Below are positions 51,887 through 60,294 of a DNA stretch of 64,000 nucleotides, piece after piece (positions within the stretch are counted from its first letter, which is position 1; each line of letters begins with the position of its first letter). The notes beneath the pieces were generated by a model. The model was not told where the DNA came from, did no database searches, and was given only the letters and a program-made list of their open reading frames with translations. Origin of the DNA: Bradyrhizobium australiense (GTDB lineage Bacteria; Pseudomonadota; Alphaproteobacteria; Rhizobiales; Xanthobacteraceae). Position numbers and translations under genes: made by a program. Where the stretch lies: assembly GCF_013114825.1 (NCBI RefSeq), contig NZ_JAAVLX010000010.1, positions 124,001 to 188,000 of the forward strand, read 5' to 3'.

Positions 51887-53155
51887 CTAAGGCAAGGCAA
51901 CGTCTTTGGCAGGCGGCCGCAATATGTGCCAGACCAGCCCCGCCGCGAGCAGGACGGTGGCAGCGAGATTGTTGCCATAGGCCTGCAGATCAACCGGAAA
52001 CAGCGGCAGCGACAGGCACAGCAAGCCGCCCGCGATGGCAAGTAACGTCCATATCCCGGTTCTGACCGCCGCGCGCGCATCGTAAGCGGCGCGGTGGACC
52101 AAAACAGTGATCGGAAAGAACAGCCACAGGAAGTAGTACTGGCGGGCCAGCGGCGAAGCCGCCGTGATCAGGCAGAACAGGATGCCGATCTCTTCGGCAT
52201 CCGAACGTTCCGTACGGCGGGACGCCGGCGGCATCACCGCGAGATAACCGAGCCCGATCGCAAGCGAGATGGCCACCACGATCCAGTTCGCCGTCCTGAA
52301 ATCGACGTCGATGATGTTCATTGTGCGCACGGGCTTGGCGGGGTTGTCCTGGTTGTAGTTGATCGGCCGCGTCAGCCGGTGCGTCACCGCGATGATCGAC
52401 TGGTTGACCCACGACCAGTTCTGCTCGTCGCGCTGTCCGAACCCCTTCTCGGAACTCGACCCCACCATGCCTTGGTACCAGGTCTTGAGCTCCGTGAAAT
52501 TGTGCTGGAAGCCGCGAAACGGCGCCGGCAGCACGAACAGGAATACGCCGATGAACACCAGCATGCTCGCGGCTGCCGCCCAATGTCTTCGCCACACCAG
52601 ATAAGGCAACACCGCCACCGGAAACACCTTGATGGCGGTGGCGAGCGCAAACATACTCCCTGCCATCCAGCCGCGGTGGTCCCGCAACAGCCAGAACCCA
52701 TAGAGCATCAGCGCCAGCAGCACGAGGTTGGGCTGGCCGAGGTCGAACATGTCGAACACGAAGGTAACGGTGACAAAGCCCGGCAGCGCTTCCAGCCAGG
52801 GCCCCGGCTTCCGCCCCGACCCCGCCATCGCGTGCGAGAACTGCGCCGTCATCCACCACGCGACGATGTTGAGAAACGACAGGCAGAGATAAAGCGGGAT
52901 CTTGCCGAACCAGCTCGGGATCGCGAGCAGCACCGCCGACAGCGGCGGATAGATGAATTCGAAATAGGTGGCGGGGTCGTCAGGAAAGAGATTCCTGCCC
53001 TGCAGCACCTGCTGCCCCGCCCAGAACCAGAGCGGATAGTCCTTGGTCTTACCGCCGCCCCAGATTTCCGGGACGAGGACATCGGCGGTCAATGCGATGC
53101 AACAGACCACAAACAGGACATCGAGCGGCCTTCGTAGCGACGGATATCTCAGCAC
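51887..53155 (-). CDS. GT87-type membrane mannosyltransferase (DUF2029)
   Basis: A 422-residue polytopic protein with about ten membrane segments. The first periplasmic loop has KDYPLWFWAGQQVLQGRNLF and FIYPPLSAVLLAIP, the acidic/aromatic words of GT87 (DUF2029) polyprenol-phosphate-mannose-dependent transferases. The acceptor is unknown. It is on the minus strand upstream of the peptidase. Together with the GT39-like gene at 46.7 kb, the window has two unrelated GT-C enzymes. Confidence 0.88.
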   Translation of the reverse strand: MLRYPSLRRPLDVLFVVCCIALTADVLVPEIWGGGKTKDYPLWFWAGQQVLQGRNLFPDDPATYFEFIYPPLSAVLLAIPSWFGKIPLYLCLSFLNIVAWWMTAQFSHAMAGSGRKPGPWLEALPGFVTVTFVFDMFDLGQPNLVLLALMLYGFWLLRDHRGWMAGSMFALATAIKVFPVAVLPYLVWRRHWAAAASMLVFIGVFLFVLPAPFRGFQHNFTELKTWYQGMVGSSSEKGFGQRDEQNWSWVNQSIIAVTHRLTRPINYNQDNPAKPVRTMNIIDVDFRTANWIVVAISLAIGLGYLAVMPPASRRTERSDAEEIGILFCLITAASPLARQYYFLWLFFPITVLVHRAAYDARAAVRTGIWTLLAIAGGLLCLSLPLFPVDLQAYGNNLAATVLLAAGLVWHILRPPAKDVALP

Positions 53156-53232
53156 ACGCTCGTTCCGGATTCAGAGGGAGATTACGTCGCAGCTCTTGAC
53201 GCTAACCGACTGCCGCTTCGCTCGAAAAAGTC

Positions 53233-54861
53233 CTATCGCCGCAGCAAGCCGCCGAGCGCACCGCGCACCAGCGCGCGCCCAACTGAACCGCCGAGCGATC
53301 CGCCGACCGATTTGCCGAGATCGGCTACGATGCCGCCGACCACCTTGTTGGTGACGGACCGCGTAACGTCTCGTGCAATCACCTGCCCCGTCGTCAGCCT
53401 GCCGCGCTTCACGTTGGTGCCGAAGATCGTGCCGACGATCGAGCCGATCTGGCCGAGAATTCCGCCACCGCCGCCAGCGCCACCATCGTGGCCATCCGCA
53501 GCCGCCGCCGTTCCGGCGACGCGCTTCTGCAGCATCTCATAGGCGGATTCGGCGTCGACCGCGGTGTCGTATTTGCCTTTGACCGGGCTCTTGCCCATGA
53601 TCGCCTTGCGCTCTTCCGGCGTGATCGGCCCGATCCGCGCCGTCGGCGGCCGGATCATGACGCGCTCGACCATGCTCGGCGTTCCGCCGCCTTCGAGGAA
53701 CGAGACCAGTGCCTCACCCTTGCCGAGCTCCATGATGACGCGGGCGGTATCGAGCTTGGGATTGGGCCGGAACGTCTGCGCCGCCGCGTTTACCGCCTTC
53801 TGGTCGCGTGGTGTGAAGGCGCGCAGCGCGTGCTGCACGCGGTTGCCCAACTGGGCCAGCACCTTGTCCGGCACATCGATTGGATTTTGCGTGACGAAAT
53901 AGACGCCGACGCCCTTGGAGCGGATCAGCCGGACCACCTGCTCGATCTTGTCCAGGAGCGCCTTCGGCGCGTCGTTGAATAACAGATGCGCTTCGTCGAA
54001 GAAGAACACCAGTTTTGGCTTCGGCAGGTCGCCGGCTTCCGGCAGTTCTTCGAACAGCTCCGATAGCATCCACAACAGAAACGTCGCGTAGAGCCTCGGG
54101 TTCTGCATCAGCCTGTCGGCGACAAGGATGTTGACCATTCCCCGGCCCTCACTGTCGGTCTTCATGAAGTCTTTTAGCAGAAGCGCTGGCTCGCCGAAGA
54201 ATTTAGTGCCGCCCTGGTTCTCCAGCACTAGGAGCTGGCGCTGAATGGTCCCGATCGTCGCCTTGCTGACATTGCCGTAACTCTGCGCGGCCTTTCGGAT
54301 TTCGGCCAGCTCATCCTCCTCGGCATCTGGCCCCTTTTTGCCGCCGGCTGGCGCGATCGCATCCAGCAGCGATCGCAGATCCTTCATGTCGATCAGCGTC
54401 AGGCCATTTTCATCCGCCACGCGGAATGCGACATTGAGAACGCCTTCCTGCACGTCGTTCAGATCCAGCATTCGCGATAGCAAAAGCGGTCCCATTTCCG
54501 TGACCGTGGCGCGGACCGGGTGTCCCTGCTCGCCGAACACATCCCAAAACACGGTCGAGAACTGGTCGGGCTGAAAATTGAGACCCATCTCGCCAGCGCG
54601 CTTGAGGATAAAATCCTTGGCCTCGCCGATCTCCGAAATTCCAGACAGATCGCCCTTGATATCGGCCGCGAACACGGGAACACCGGCGCGGGCAAAGCCC
54701 TCCGCCATCACCTGCAGCGACACGGTCTTGCCGGTGCCGGTCGCTCCGGTGACGAGGCCATGTCGATTGGCAAGCGCAAGCGTCAGCCAAGCCGTCTGTT
54801 CGCTCTTTCCGATGAAAATTTTCTCGTCGGTATCGGCTGTCTTGTTATCTGGGATCGCCAT
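53233..54861 (-). CDS. HerA/YjgR-like ATPase (DUF853)
   Basis: A 542-residue P-loop ATPase of the FtsK/HerA family. The Walker A motif is TGATGTGKTVS, Walker B is KLVFFFDEAHLLF, and sensor/arginine-finger-like words follow (FVTQNPIDVPDKVL, LGNRVQHALRAF). The C-terminal 90 residues are Gly-rich and unlike the core. E. coli YjgR is the nearest named relative; function is unproven, but the fold suggests a DNA- or protein-translocating hexamer. ATG 54861 follows GAGG; the frame is open to 54903. No NurA nuclease gene is nearby. Confidence 0.92.
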   Translation of the reverse strand: MAIPDNKTADTDEKIFIGKSEQTAWLTLALANRHGLVTGATGTGKTVSLQVMAEGFARAGVPVFAADIKGDLSGISEIGEAKDFILKRAGEMGLNFQPDQFSTVFWDVFGEQGHPVRATVTEMGPLLLSRMLDLNDVQEGVLNVAFRVADENGLTLIDMKDLRSLLDAIAPAGGKKGPDAEEDELAEIRKAAQSYGNVSKATIGTIQRQLLVLENQGGTKFFGEPALLLKDFMKTDSEGRGMVNILVADRLMQNPRLYATFLLWMLSELFEELPEAGDLPKPKLVFFFDEAHLLFNDAPKALLDKIEQVVRLIRSKGVGVYFVTQNPIDVPDKVLAQLGNRVQHALRAFTPRDQKAVNAAAQTFRPNPKLDTARVIMELGKGEALVSFLEGGGTPSMVERVMIRPPTARIGPITPEERKAIMGKSPVKGKYDTAVDAESAYEMLQKRVAGTAAAADGHDGGAGGGGGILGQIGSIVGTIFGTNVKRGRLTTGQVIARDVTRSVTNKVVGGIVADLGKSVGGSLGGSVGRALVRGALGGLLRR

Positions 54862-55187
54862 CGCATCGCCTCTTCGCGCATCGGGGGATTTGGTGCCAAT
54901 CATATCGCATCCTGCCCGCCGATTGAAACCGTCGGCGGGCGTATACGTGAGCGTTCGCTCGCCTCATCGTTCGCGCTTCTGATCCCTTTTTCCGACCTTC
55001 GGCAGAAAAATCGAGAGCGCAGCGCAACAAGTCAGCGTGAATCCGGCATTCACTCTTGCATTGCTGCAACACTCGCGACTCGATCTAGGCCTTCGCACGC
55101 GCGGATCGCTTGTATTTCAAATCGCAGGCGCTCAAGATCAATTCACAAGCGAACGACCCGGTAAAACCGGTTGGGGACGGGGCAAAT
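54862..55187. other. Intergenic region, 326 bases, with a strong hairpin
   Basis: Divergent promoter region between the HerA-like ATPase and a small protein gene. GCCCGCCGA (54914-54922) and TCGGCGGGC (54932-54940) form a perfect 9-bp stem with a 9-base loop, about 50 bases upstream of the ATPase start. A short CCGGT-AAA-ACCGG hairpin at 55157-55169 sits just before the small gene. Neither has a T-run. No RNA gene is recognised. Confidence 0.45.
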
Positions 55188-55553
55188 ATGGACGAACTGG
55201 TAGGGCGGCTGGCCTCCAAGGCCGGCATCGATAGTGCTGTGGCTGAAAAAACCATCGGCATCGTTCTGGGCTTTCTCCGTAACGAGGGACCCTCCGACAA
55301 GGTTCAGGCCCTGATCGACCAAATTCCGGGTGCCGAAGCTGCGATTGCGGCTTCCAGCAGCAATGGCGGCTTCGCGAGGCTGATGGGCGGAGGCTTGATG
55401 GCGGTCGGCACCAGGTTGATGGCGCTTGGCCTGGGCATGACCGAGATTCAAAACGTGGCGCGTGAACTATTCAGGTTCGGACGCGACAAAATCGGAGCGG
55501 AGCAAATGGGCGAAATCATTTCAGGGACGCCGGGCCTCAGCCAGTTCGCATAA
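55188..55553 (+). CDS. Small conserved protein, DUF2267/DUF2780-like
   Basis: A 121-residue soluble helical protein starting MDELVGRLASKAGIDSAVAE. The pattern (VGRLA...G....AEK.I..VL.FL..EGP..KVQALIDQIPGAE) resembles the small DUF2267/DUF2780 group found in bacteria; I am unsure of the exact family. A Gly-rich stretch (FARLMGGGLMAVG) lies in the middle. ATG 55188 is used, as the 26 upstream in-frame residues look non-coding. The next gene follows on the same strand after 55 bases. Confidence 0.75.
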   Translation: MDELVGRLASKAGIDSAVAEKTIGIVLGFLRNEGPSDKVQALIDQIPGAEAAIAASSSNGGFARLMGGGLMAVGTRLMALGLGMTEIQNVARELFRFGRDKIGAEQMGEIISGTPGLSQFA

Positions 55554-55608
55554 AGCGCATGTCGGTGAGCACATTCGGCCCGGGCACATTCTTTTTTCAT
55601 CTGGTATC

Positions 55609-56016
55609 ATGACTTATCCCCTTTCCGAGATCGAAGGCCTGACCGCCTACTCTGCCTCGAAGCTTAAATCATTGGGCATTCGCACCACGGATGCGCTGCT
55701 GGAGGCAGCACGCACGGTGAAAGGGCGCAAGGCGCTTGCGGCGAAGACCGGCATCAGCGAGCAGCAACTGCTCGAATGGGCCAATTTTTCTGACTACATG
55801 CGAATTCCCGGGATGGGCAAGGCCAAGGTAGGACTGGTGCGCGCAGCCGGCGTCACAACGGTGCGTGAACTCGCACTCCGCAATCCGGCGCGGCTGGCTC
55901 AGAACATGAAAGACGTGAATACAAAACGCAAACTGGTCCGCGTTCTGCCCTCGGAGCGATCGGTCGAGCAACTGATCGAGCAGGCGCGCAAGCTTCCGCC
56001 CAAGATAAGCTATTGA
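55609..56016 (+). CDS. DUF4332 family protein (HhH-like)
   Basis: A 135-residue protein with two helix-hairpin-helix-type repeats: IEGLTAYSASKLKSLGIRTT and, further on, MRIPGMGKAKVGLVRAAGVT. This pattern matches DUF4332, small non-enzymatic proteins that probably bind nucleic acid. ATG 55609 starts the conserved part; the frame runs further upstream but within the previous gene. The C-terminus ends KLPPKISY. Its direct neighbours give no clear functional link. Confidence 0.85.
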   Translation: MTYPLSEIEGLTAYSASKLKSLGIRTTDALLEAARTVKGRKALAAKTGISEQQLLEWANFSDYMRIPGMGKAKVGLVRAAGVTTVRELALRNPARLAQNMKDVNTKRKLVRVLPSERSVEQLIEQARKLPPKISY

Positions 56017-56116
56017 CGATCAACTATTGAAGATCAGCTGCTGAAGCCGGTCAGGCCGGCCGCGAGGCTGGCTATCATGCCTTGACTCCCCGGCGCGGAC
56101 CGCGCAAAGCGACCGC

Positions 56117-56974
56117 ATGATCGCAGCCAAGTCCAGACCAACCGCCGCAACCGGTCCGGCCGGTCATCCGGTGCTGCCCGCGCTGCTGTCCAGGCCCTAT
56201 CCGGCGGTGATGGGCGTGCTGAATGTGACGCCCGATTCCTTCTCGGACGGCGGGCAATTCGCCGCCCCCGAGCGCGCGCTGGCGCAGGCCCGGCGGATGC
56301 TCGCTGAGGGTGCCGACATCATCGACATCGGCGCGGAATCTACCCGGCCCTACGGATCGGAGCCGATCTCGGCGGAAGAAGAATTGAAACGCCTGCAGCC
56401 GGTACTGCCCGATGTCGTCGCGCTCGGCATTCCGGTCTCGATCGACAGCATGAAATCGGCCGTCGTCGCCTGGGCGCTCGATCAGGGCGCCGCCATCGCC
56501 AACGATGTCTGGGGCCTGCAGCGCGATTCCGGCATGGCCGGGCTGGTCGCGGAGCGTGGCGTGCCCATCATCGTGATGCACAACCGCGAGCGCGCCGATC
56601 CTGCGATCGACATCATGCAGGATATCGCCGCTTTCTTTGCGCGTTCGCTCGACACCGCCGCAAAGGCCGGAATTTCATCCGACAGGATCGTGCTCGACCC
56701 CGGCATCGGCTTCGGCAAGACCCCCGAGCAAAGCATGACCGCGCTGGCCCGGCTAACCGAGTTGCAGTCGTTCGGGCTGCCGCTATTGATCGGCGCCTCA
56801 CGCAAGCGTTTCATCAGCACGGTGACGCCCTCGGAGCCGCATCAGCGCCTCGGCGGCTCGATTGCTGCGCATCTGTTGGCGGCCCAAAATGGGGCGCGGA
56901 TCATTCGCGCCCATGACGTCGCCGAAACCGTACAGGCGCTGCGGGTGGCGGCGGCAATCAGGGAACGGCAATGA
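56117..56974 (+). CDS. folP: Dihydropteroate synthase (FolP)
   Basis: A 285-residue TIM-barrel enzyme that joins p-aminobenzoate to dihydropterin pyrophosphate in folate synthesis. The family motifs are VMGVLNVTPDSFSDGG, IDIGAESTRPYG, SIDSMKSAVV, the Asp/Asn region ANDVWGLQ, VLDPGIGFGKT and the sulfonamide-loop SRKRFIS. It is the first gene of a folP-folB-folK operon; its last codons overlap folB (ATGA). It is cytoplasmic and the target class of sulfonamides. Confidence 0.96.
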   Translation: MIAAKSRPTAATGPAGHPVLPALLSRPYPAVMGVLNVTPDSFSDGGQFAAPERALAQARRMLAEGADIIDIGAESTRPYGSEPISAEEELKRLQPVLPDVVALGIPVSIDSMKSAVVAWALDQGAAIANDVWGLQRDSGMAGLVAERGVPIIVMHNRERADPAIDIMQDIAAFFARSLDTAAKAGISSDRIVLDPGIGFGKTPEQSMTALARLTELQSFGLPLLIGASRKRFISTVTPSEPHQRLGGSIAAHLLAAQNGARIIRAHDVAETVQALRVAAAIRERQ

Positions 56975-57342
56975 GCGATACGATCTTCATCACCGGCGTC
57001 GTCATCCATGCCCGTCACGGCGTGATGGAGCACGAGACCAAAGTCGGGCAACGCTTCGTGATCGATCTCGAACTCTCCGTCGACCTGTCGGAATCCTCGC
57101 ATTCTGATCGCCTGTCCGACACGGTGTCTTATGCCAGCGTTGTCGAGACCGCGACCGCCGCGTTCACGAACTCCAATTACAAGCTTTTGGAGCGTGCGGC
57201 CGGCGCCGTTTCTGACGCGATCTTCGCGGCGTTCCCACGCGTCCATGCCGTCAAGATCACGGTCCACAAGCCGCATGCGCCGATCGCCGAGATATTCGAG
57301 GATGTCGGCGTCGTACTCATGCGCAAGCGGCCATCGCCCTGA
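56971..57342 (+). CDS. folB: Dihydroneopterin aldolase (FolB)
   Basis: A 123-residue dihydroneopterin aldolase, one step before FolK. It begins MSDTIFITGVVIHARHGVME, the strongly conserved first strand with the substrate-binding Glu, and contains the VSYASVVETATAAFT motif with the catalytic region, and the KITVHKPHAPI motif with the conserved Lys/His near the end. Start overlaps folP; folK follows immediately. Confidence 0.95.
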   Translation: MSDTIFITGVVIHARHGVMEHETKVGQRFVIDLELSVDLSESSHSDRLSDTVSYASVVETATAAFTNSNYKLLERAAGAVSDAIFAAFPRVHAVKITVHKPHAPIAEIFEDVGVVLMRKRPSP

Positions 57343-57343
57343 C

Positions 57344-57835
57344 ATGGCCGATGTCCTGATCGCGCTCGGCGGCAATATCGGCGACGTCCGCGCGACGTTC
57401 AAAAAGGCCATCTCCAATATTTGCGGCATGACCCAGGCCGCGCTGCTCGCGCGTTCCTCTGACTACATCACCCCGCCCTGGGGCGAGGAACACCAGGCGC
57501 TTTTCACCAACGCCTGCATCGAGATCGAAACCAGCCTTGATCCGCACGCGCTTCTGTTCACGCTGCACAAGATCGAGAAGAAATTCGGCCGCGACCGCGC
57601 TCATGAAACACGCTGGGGTCCGCGGACCCTCGACCTCGACCTGATCGCCTATGATGACGTTAGCCTCGACAAGCCGGAACTGACGCTGCCGCATCCCCGG
57701 CTGTTCGAGCGCGCCTTTGTGCTGGTCCCGCTGGCCGAGATCGCGCCGGACCGTGTCATTGCGGGACGCCGCATCACTGACGCGCTGGCACAAGTGTCCA
57801 CCGAGGGTATTACGCGGTTACCCGACCTCGATTGA
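57344..57835 (+). CDS. folK: Pyrophosphokinase FolK
   Basis: A 163-residue 6-hydroxymethyl-7,8-dihydropterin pyrophosphokinase, giving the substrate for FolP. It begins with the family signature ALGGNIGD, then has YITPPWGEEHQALFTNACIE and the RWGPRTLDLDLIAYDD signature carrying the Mg-binding Asp residues, and LPHPRLFERAFVLVPL. The ATG at 57344 follows the folB stop by one base. A frame open since 57131 overlaps folB and is not real. Confidence 0.96.
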   Translation: MADVLIALGGNIGDVRATFKKAISNICGMTQAALLARSSDYITPPWGEEHQALFTNACIEIETSLDPHALLFTLHKIEKKFGRDRAHETRWGPRTLDLDLIAYDDVSLDKPELTLPHPRLFERAFVLVPLAEIAPDRVIAGRRITDALAQVSTEGITRLPDLD

Positions 57836-57919
57836 ACCCGAAAGGACCCAAAACAACCGTTTGGCTTGGCGGCCGCCCCGTGGCAATTTCCGGCCAAATC
57901 GAGAGACGACCAGGGAATA

Positions 57920-59791
57920 ATGGGCCGAATGAGCAAGACTGACGAGCTGACATTGGCGGCGGAGTTTCCGCAGGCGACCTACGACGACTGGCGCAAGCTG
58001 GTCGACGGGGTGCTGAAGGGTGCGCCGTTCGAGAAACTGGTCAGCAAGACGTCCGACGGGTTGAAAATCGATCCGATCTATCGCCGCGCCCAGGGTGCCG
58101 CGCCGGTCGCCGGCCGTGCCGCCGCTGCAGGCTGGCAGATCATGCAGCGGATCGATCACCCTGACGCGAAAGCAGCCAACGCGCAGGCGCTGCACGACCT
58201 GGAGAACGGCGCAACAGGGCTGACACTGGTATTCGCTGGCGCCAATGGCGCTCACGGGTTTGGCCTGGATCCTTCAGCGGAGGCGGTCGCGCAGGTTCTC
58301 GAGGGGATCTATCTCGACGCCGGTATCGGCATCGAGCTGCAGATCGGGCCGCAGTCGCGAATGGCGGCAATTCATGTCGCCGAATATATCAAACGCAAAG
58401 GGCTCGATCCCACGGCCTGCGATATCCGCTTTGGTCTCGACCCGCTCGGGTCCTGTGCGGTGTGGGGCTCCAGTCCCTATAGCTGGGACGAAATCGTGCC
58501 CGCGGTCACGAGCGCCATCAAGGGTCTCGCCGCGATGGGCTTCAAGGGCCCGCTCGCGGCCGCCGATGGACGGGTCATCCACGATGCCGGCGGATCGGAA
58601 GCGCAGGAGCTTGCATTCGTGCTCGCCTCCGGTGTCGCCTATCTGCGCGCGATCGAGCAAGCGGGAATCGCGCTCGAAGATGCGCAAGGAATGGTCTACG
58701 CGCGGCTCGCCGCTGACGCCGACCAGTTTCTGACCCTGGCAAAATTCCGCGCGCTGCGGCTGTTGTGGGCGCGGATCGAACAGGCCTGCGAGTTGACCCC
58801 CAAGCCGCTGTTCATCGCCGCCGATACCGCGTGGCGCATGCTGACGCAGCGCGACGCCTACGTAAACATGCTGCGCGCGACGATGGCGACCTTCTCCGCC
58901 GGTCTCGGCGGCGCCAACGCCATCACCGTAATGCCGCACACGCTGGCGCTGGGCTTGCCCGATCCGTTCGCCCGCCGCGTGGCGCGCAACACGCAATTGG
59001 TGCTCTTGGAAGAGTCCAACCTCGCCAAGGTGAGCGACCCTGCAGCCGGCTCCGGCGGTATCGAAACATTGACGAAGCAACTCTGCGAAGCCGCATGGTC
59101 GCTATTCCAGGAAATCGAGAAGGCCGGCGGCATCTTCGCCGGGCTCGAACAGAACCTGATCCAGAAAAAGGTCGCCGCTACGCGGGCCGCGCGCGAGGCC
59201 AATATCGCCAAGCGCAGGAACGTGCTGACCGGCGCGAGTGAATTCCCGAACTTGCACGAGGACGATATTGCGGTGCTCGATGCGAAGCCGATCGAGCTGC
59301 CGCCCTATGGCGAGGCCAGGTTCAAGTTCGACCCGCTCCCGCCGATGCGGCTGGCCGCGCCATTCGAGGCGCTGCGAGACAAATCGGACGAAAAGCTCAA
59401 GACCTCGGGCGCGCGGCCAAAGATCTTCCTCGCCAATCTCGGCACGGCCGCCGCATTCACCGCCCGCGCCACCTTTGCCAAGAGCTTCTTCGAGACCGGC
59501 GGCATCGAAGCGCTCGACACGCAAGGGTTTGCGGATCCTGCAGCACTCGCCGCCGCATTCACGGCGTCCGGTGCGGCAATCGCGTGCCTGTGCTCGTCCG
59601 ACAAGGTCTATGCGGAACACGCGGTGGGGGCCGCAAAGGCCCTTCAAGCCGCCGGCGCAAAGCATATCTATCTGGCAGGGCGGCCCGGCGAACAGGAGGC
59701 CGCGCTACGCTCGGCCGGCATCGGCGATTTCATCTTTGCCGGTGGCGACGCGCTGGCGATGCTGCAGGCGGCCTGGCAGCGGATGGAGTGA
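57920..59791 (+). CDS. mutA: Methylmalonyl-CoA mutase small subunit
   Basis: A 623-residue subunit of methylmalonyl-CoA mutase, the B12-dependent enzyme that converts (R)-methylmalonyl-CoA to succinyl-CoA in propionate assimilation. It has a TIM-barrel domain (RFGLDPLGSCAVWGSSPYSW, ANAITVMPHTLALGLPDPFARRVARNTQL) and a degenerate C-terminal cobalamin-like domain lacking the DXHXXG motif, as expected of the small subunit. ATG 57920 follows AGGGA. The large subunit is 500 bases downstream with a GFA-family gene between. Folate genes precede it on the same strand. Confidence 0.93.
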   Translation: MGRMSKTDELTLAAEFPQATYDDWRKLVDGVLKGAPFEKLVSKTSDGLKIDPIYRRAQGAAPVAGRAAAAGWQIMQRIDHPDAKAANAQALHDLENGATGLTLVFAGANGAHGFGLDPSAEAVAQVLEGIYLDAGIGIELQIGPQSRMAAIHVAEYIKRKGLDPTACDIRFGLDPLGSCAVWGSSPYSWDEIVPAVTSAIKGLAAMGFKGPLAAADGRVIHDAGGSEAQELAFVLASGVAYLRAIEQAGIALEDAQGMVYARLAADADQFLTLAKFRALRLLWARIEQACELTPKPLFIAADTAWRMLTQRDAYVNMLRATMATFSAGLGGANAITVMPHTLALGLPDPFARRVARNTQLVLLEESNLAKVSDPAAGSGGIETLTKQLCEAAWSLFQEIEKAGGIFAGLEQNLIQKKVAATRAAREANIAKRRNVLTGASEFPNLHEDDIAVLDAKPIELPPYGEARFKFDPLPPMRLAAPFEALRDKSDEKLKTSGARPKIFLANLGTAAAFTARATFAKSFFETGGIEALDTQGFADPAALAAAFTASGAAIACLCSSDKVYAEHAVGAAKALQAAGAKHIYLAGRPGEQEAALRSAGIGDFIFAGGDALAMLQAAWQRME

Positions 59792-59793
59792 GC

Positions 59794-60261
59794 ATGACGG
59801 AAAGCAACCACAAGACGGTCCTGACCGGCGGCTGCCAATGCGGCGCCATCCGCTTTGCGGTGTCGGGGGTACCCGCCAAGATCAGCATCTGCCATTGCCG
59901 GATGTGCCAGAAGGCCTCCGGCGCGCCCTTTGCCTCGTTCGCCGACATCGAGCACGAGAACTTCACCTGGACCCGCGGCAAGCCGGCCGCCTTCCAATCC
60001 TCTTCCATCGCCGAACGCGATTTCTGCTCTGCCTGCGGCACGCCGCTGAGCTTCCGCCGGATCGGCGGCCCCCGGATCGAGATCATGACCGGCACGTTTG
60101 ATCGCCCCGACCGGGTGGTACCGACGCGGCAATATGGAACCGAATCCCGGCTCGGCTGGGTGGTCGGCATCGCCAATCTGCCGAGCCAGACGACGATGCA
60201 GAATTACGGGCCGGAGAAGATGGCGACCATCACCAGCCATCAGCATCCGGACCATGATTAG
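59794..60261 (+). CDS. GFA (CENP-V) family zinc protein
   Basis: A 155-residue protein with the GFA zinc pattern: GGCQCGAIRF, CHCRMCQKASG and DFCSACGTPL, giving seven Cys arranged for two Zn sites. GFA proteins include glutathione-dependent formaldehyde-activating enzyme, but most members have unknown substrates. ATG 59794 overlaps no other gene and starts 2 bases after the mutA stop, so it is almost certainly co-transcribed with mutA and mutB, though no role in propionate metabolism is established. Confidence 0.93.
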   Translation: MTESNHKTVLTGGCQCGAIRFAVSGVPAKISICHCRMCQKASGAPFASFADIEHENFTWTRGKPAAFQSSSIAERDFCSACGTPLSFRRIGGPRIEIMTGTFDRPDRVVPTRQYGTESRLGWVVGIANLPSQTTMQNYGPEKMATITSHQHPDHD

Positions 60262-60294
60262 GCGAGGCAATCTCTGCCAGCCACATGTGCTACA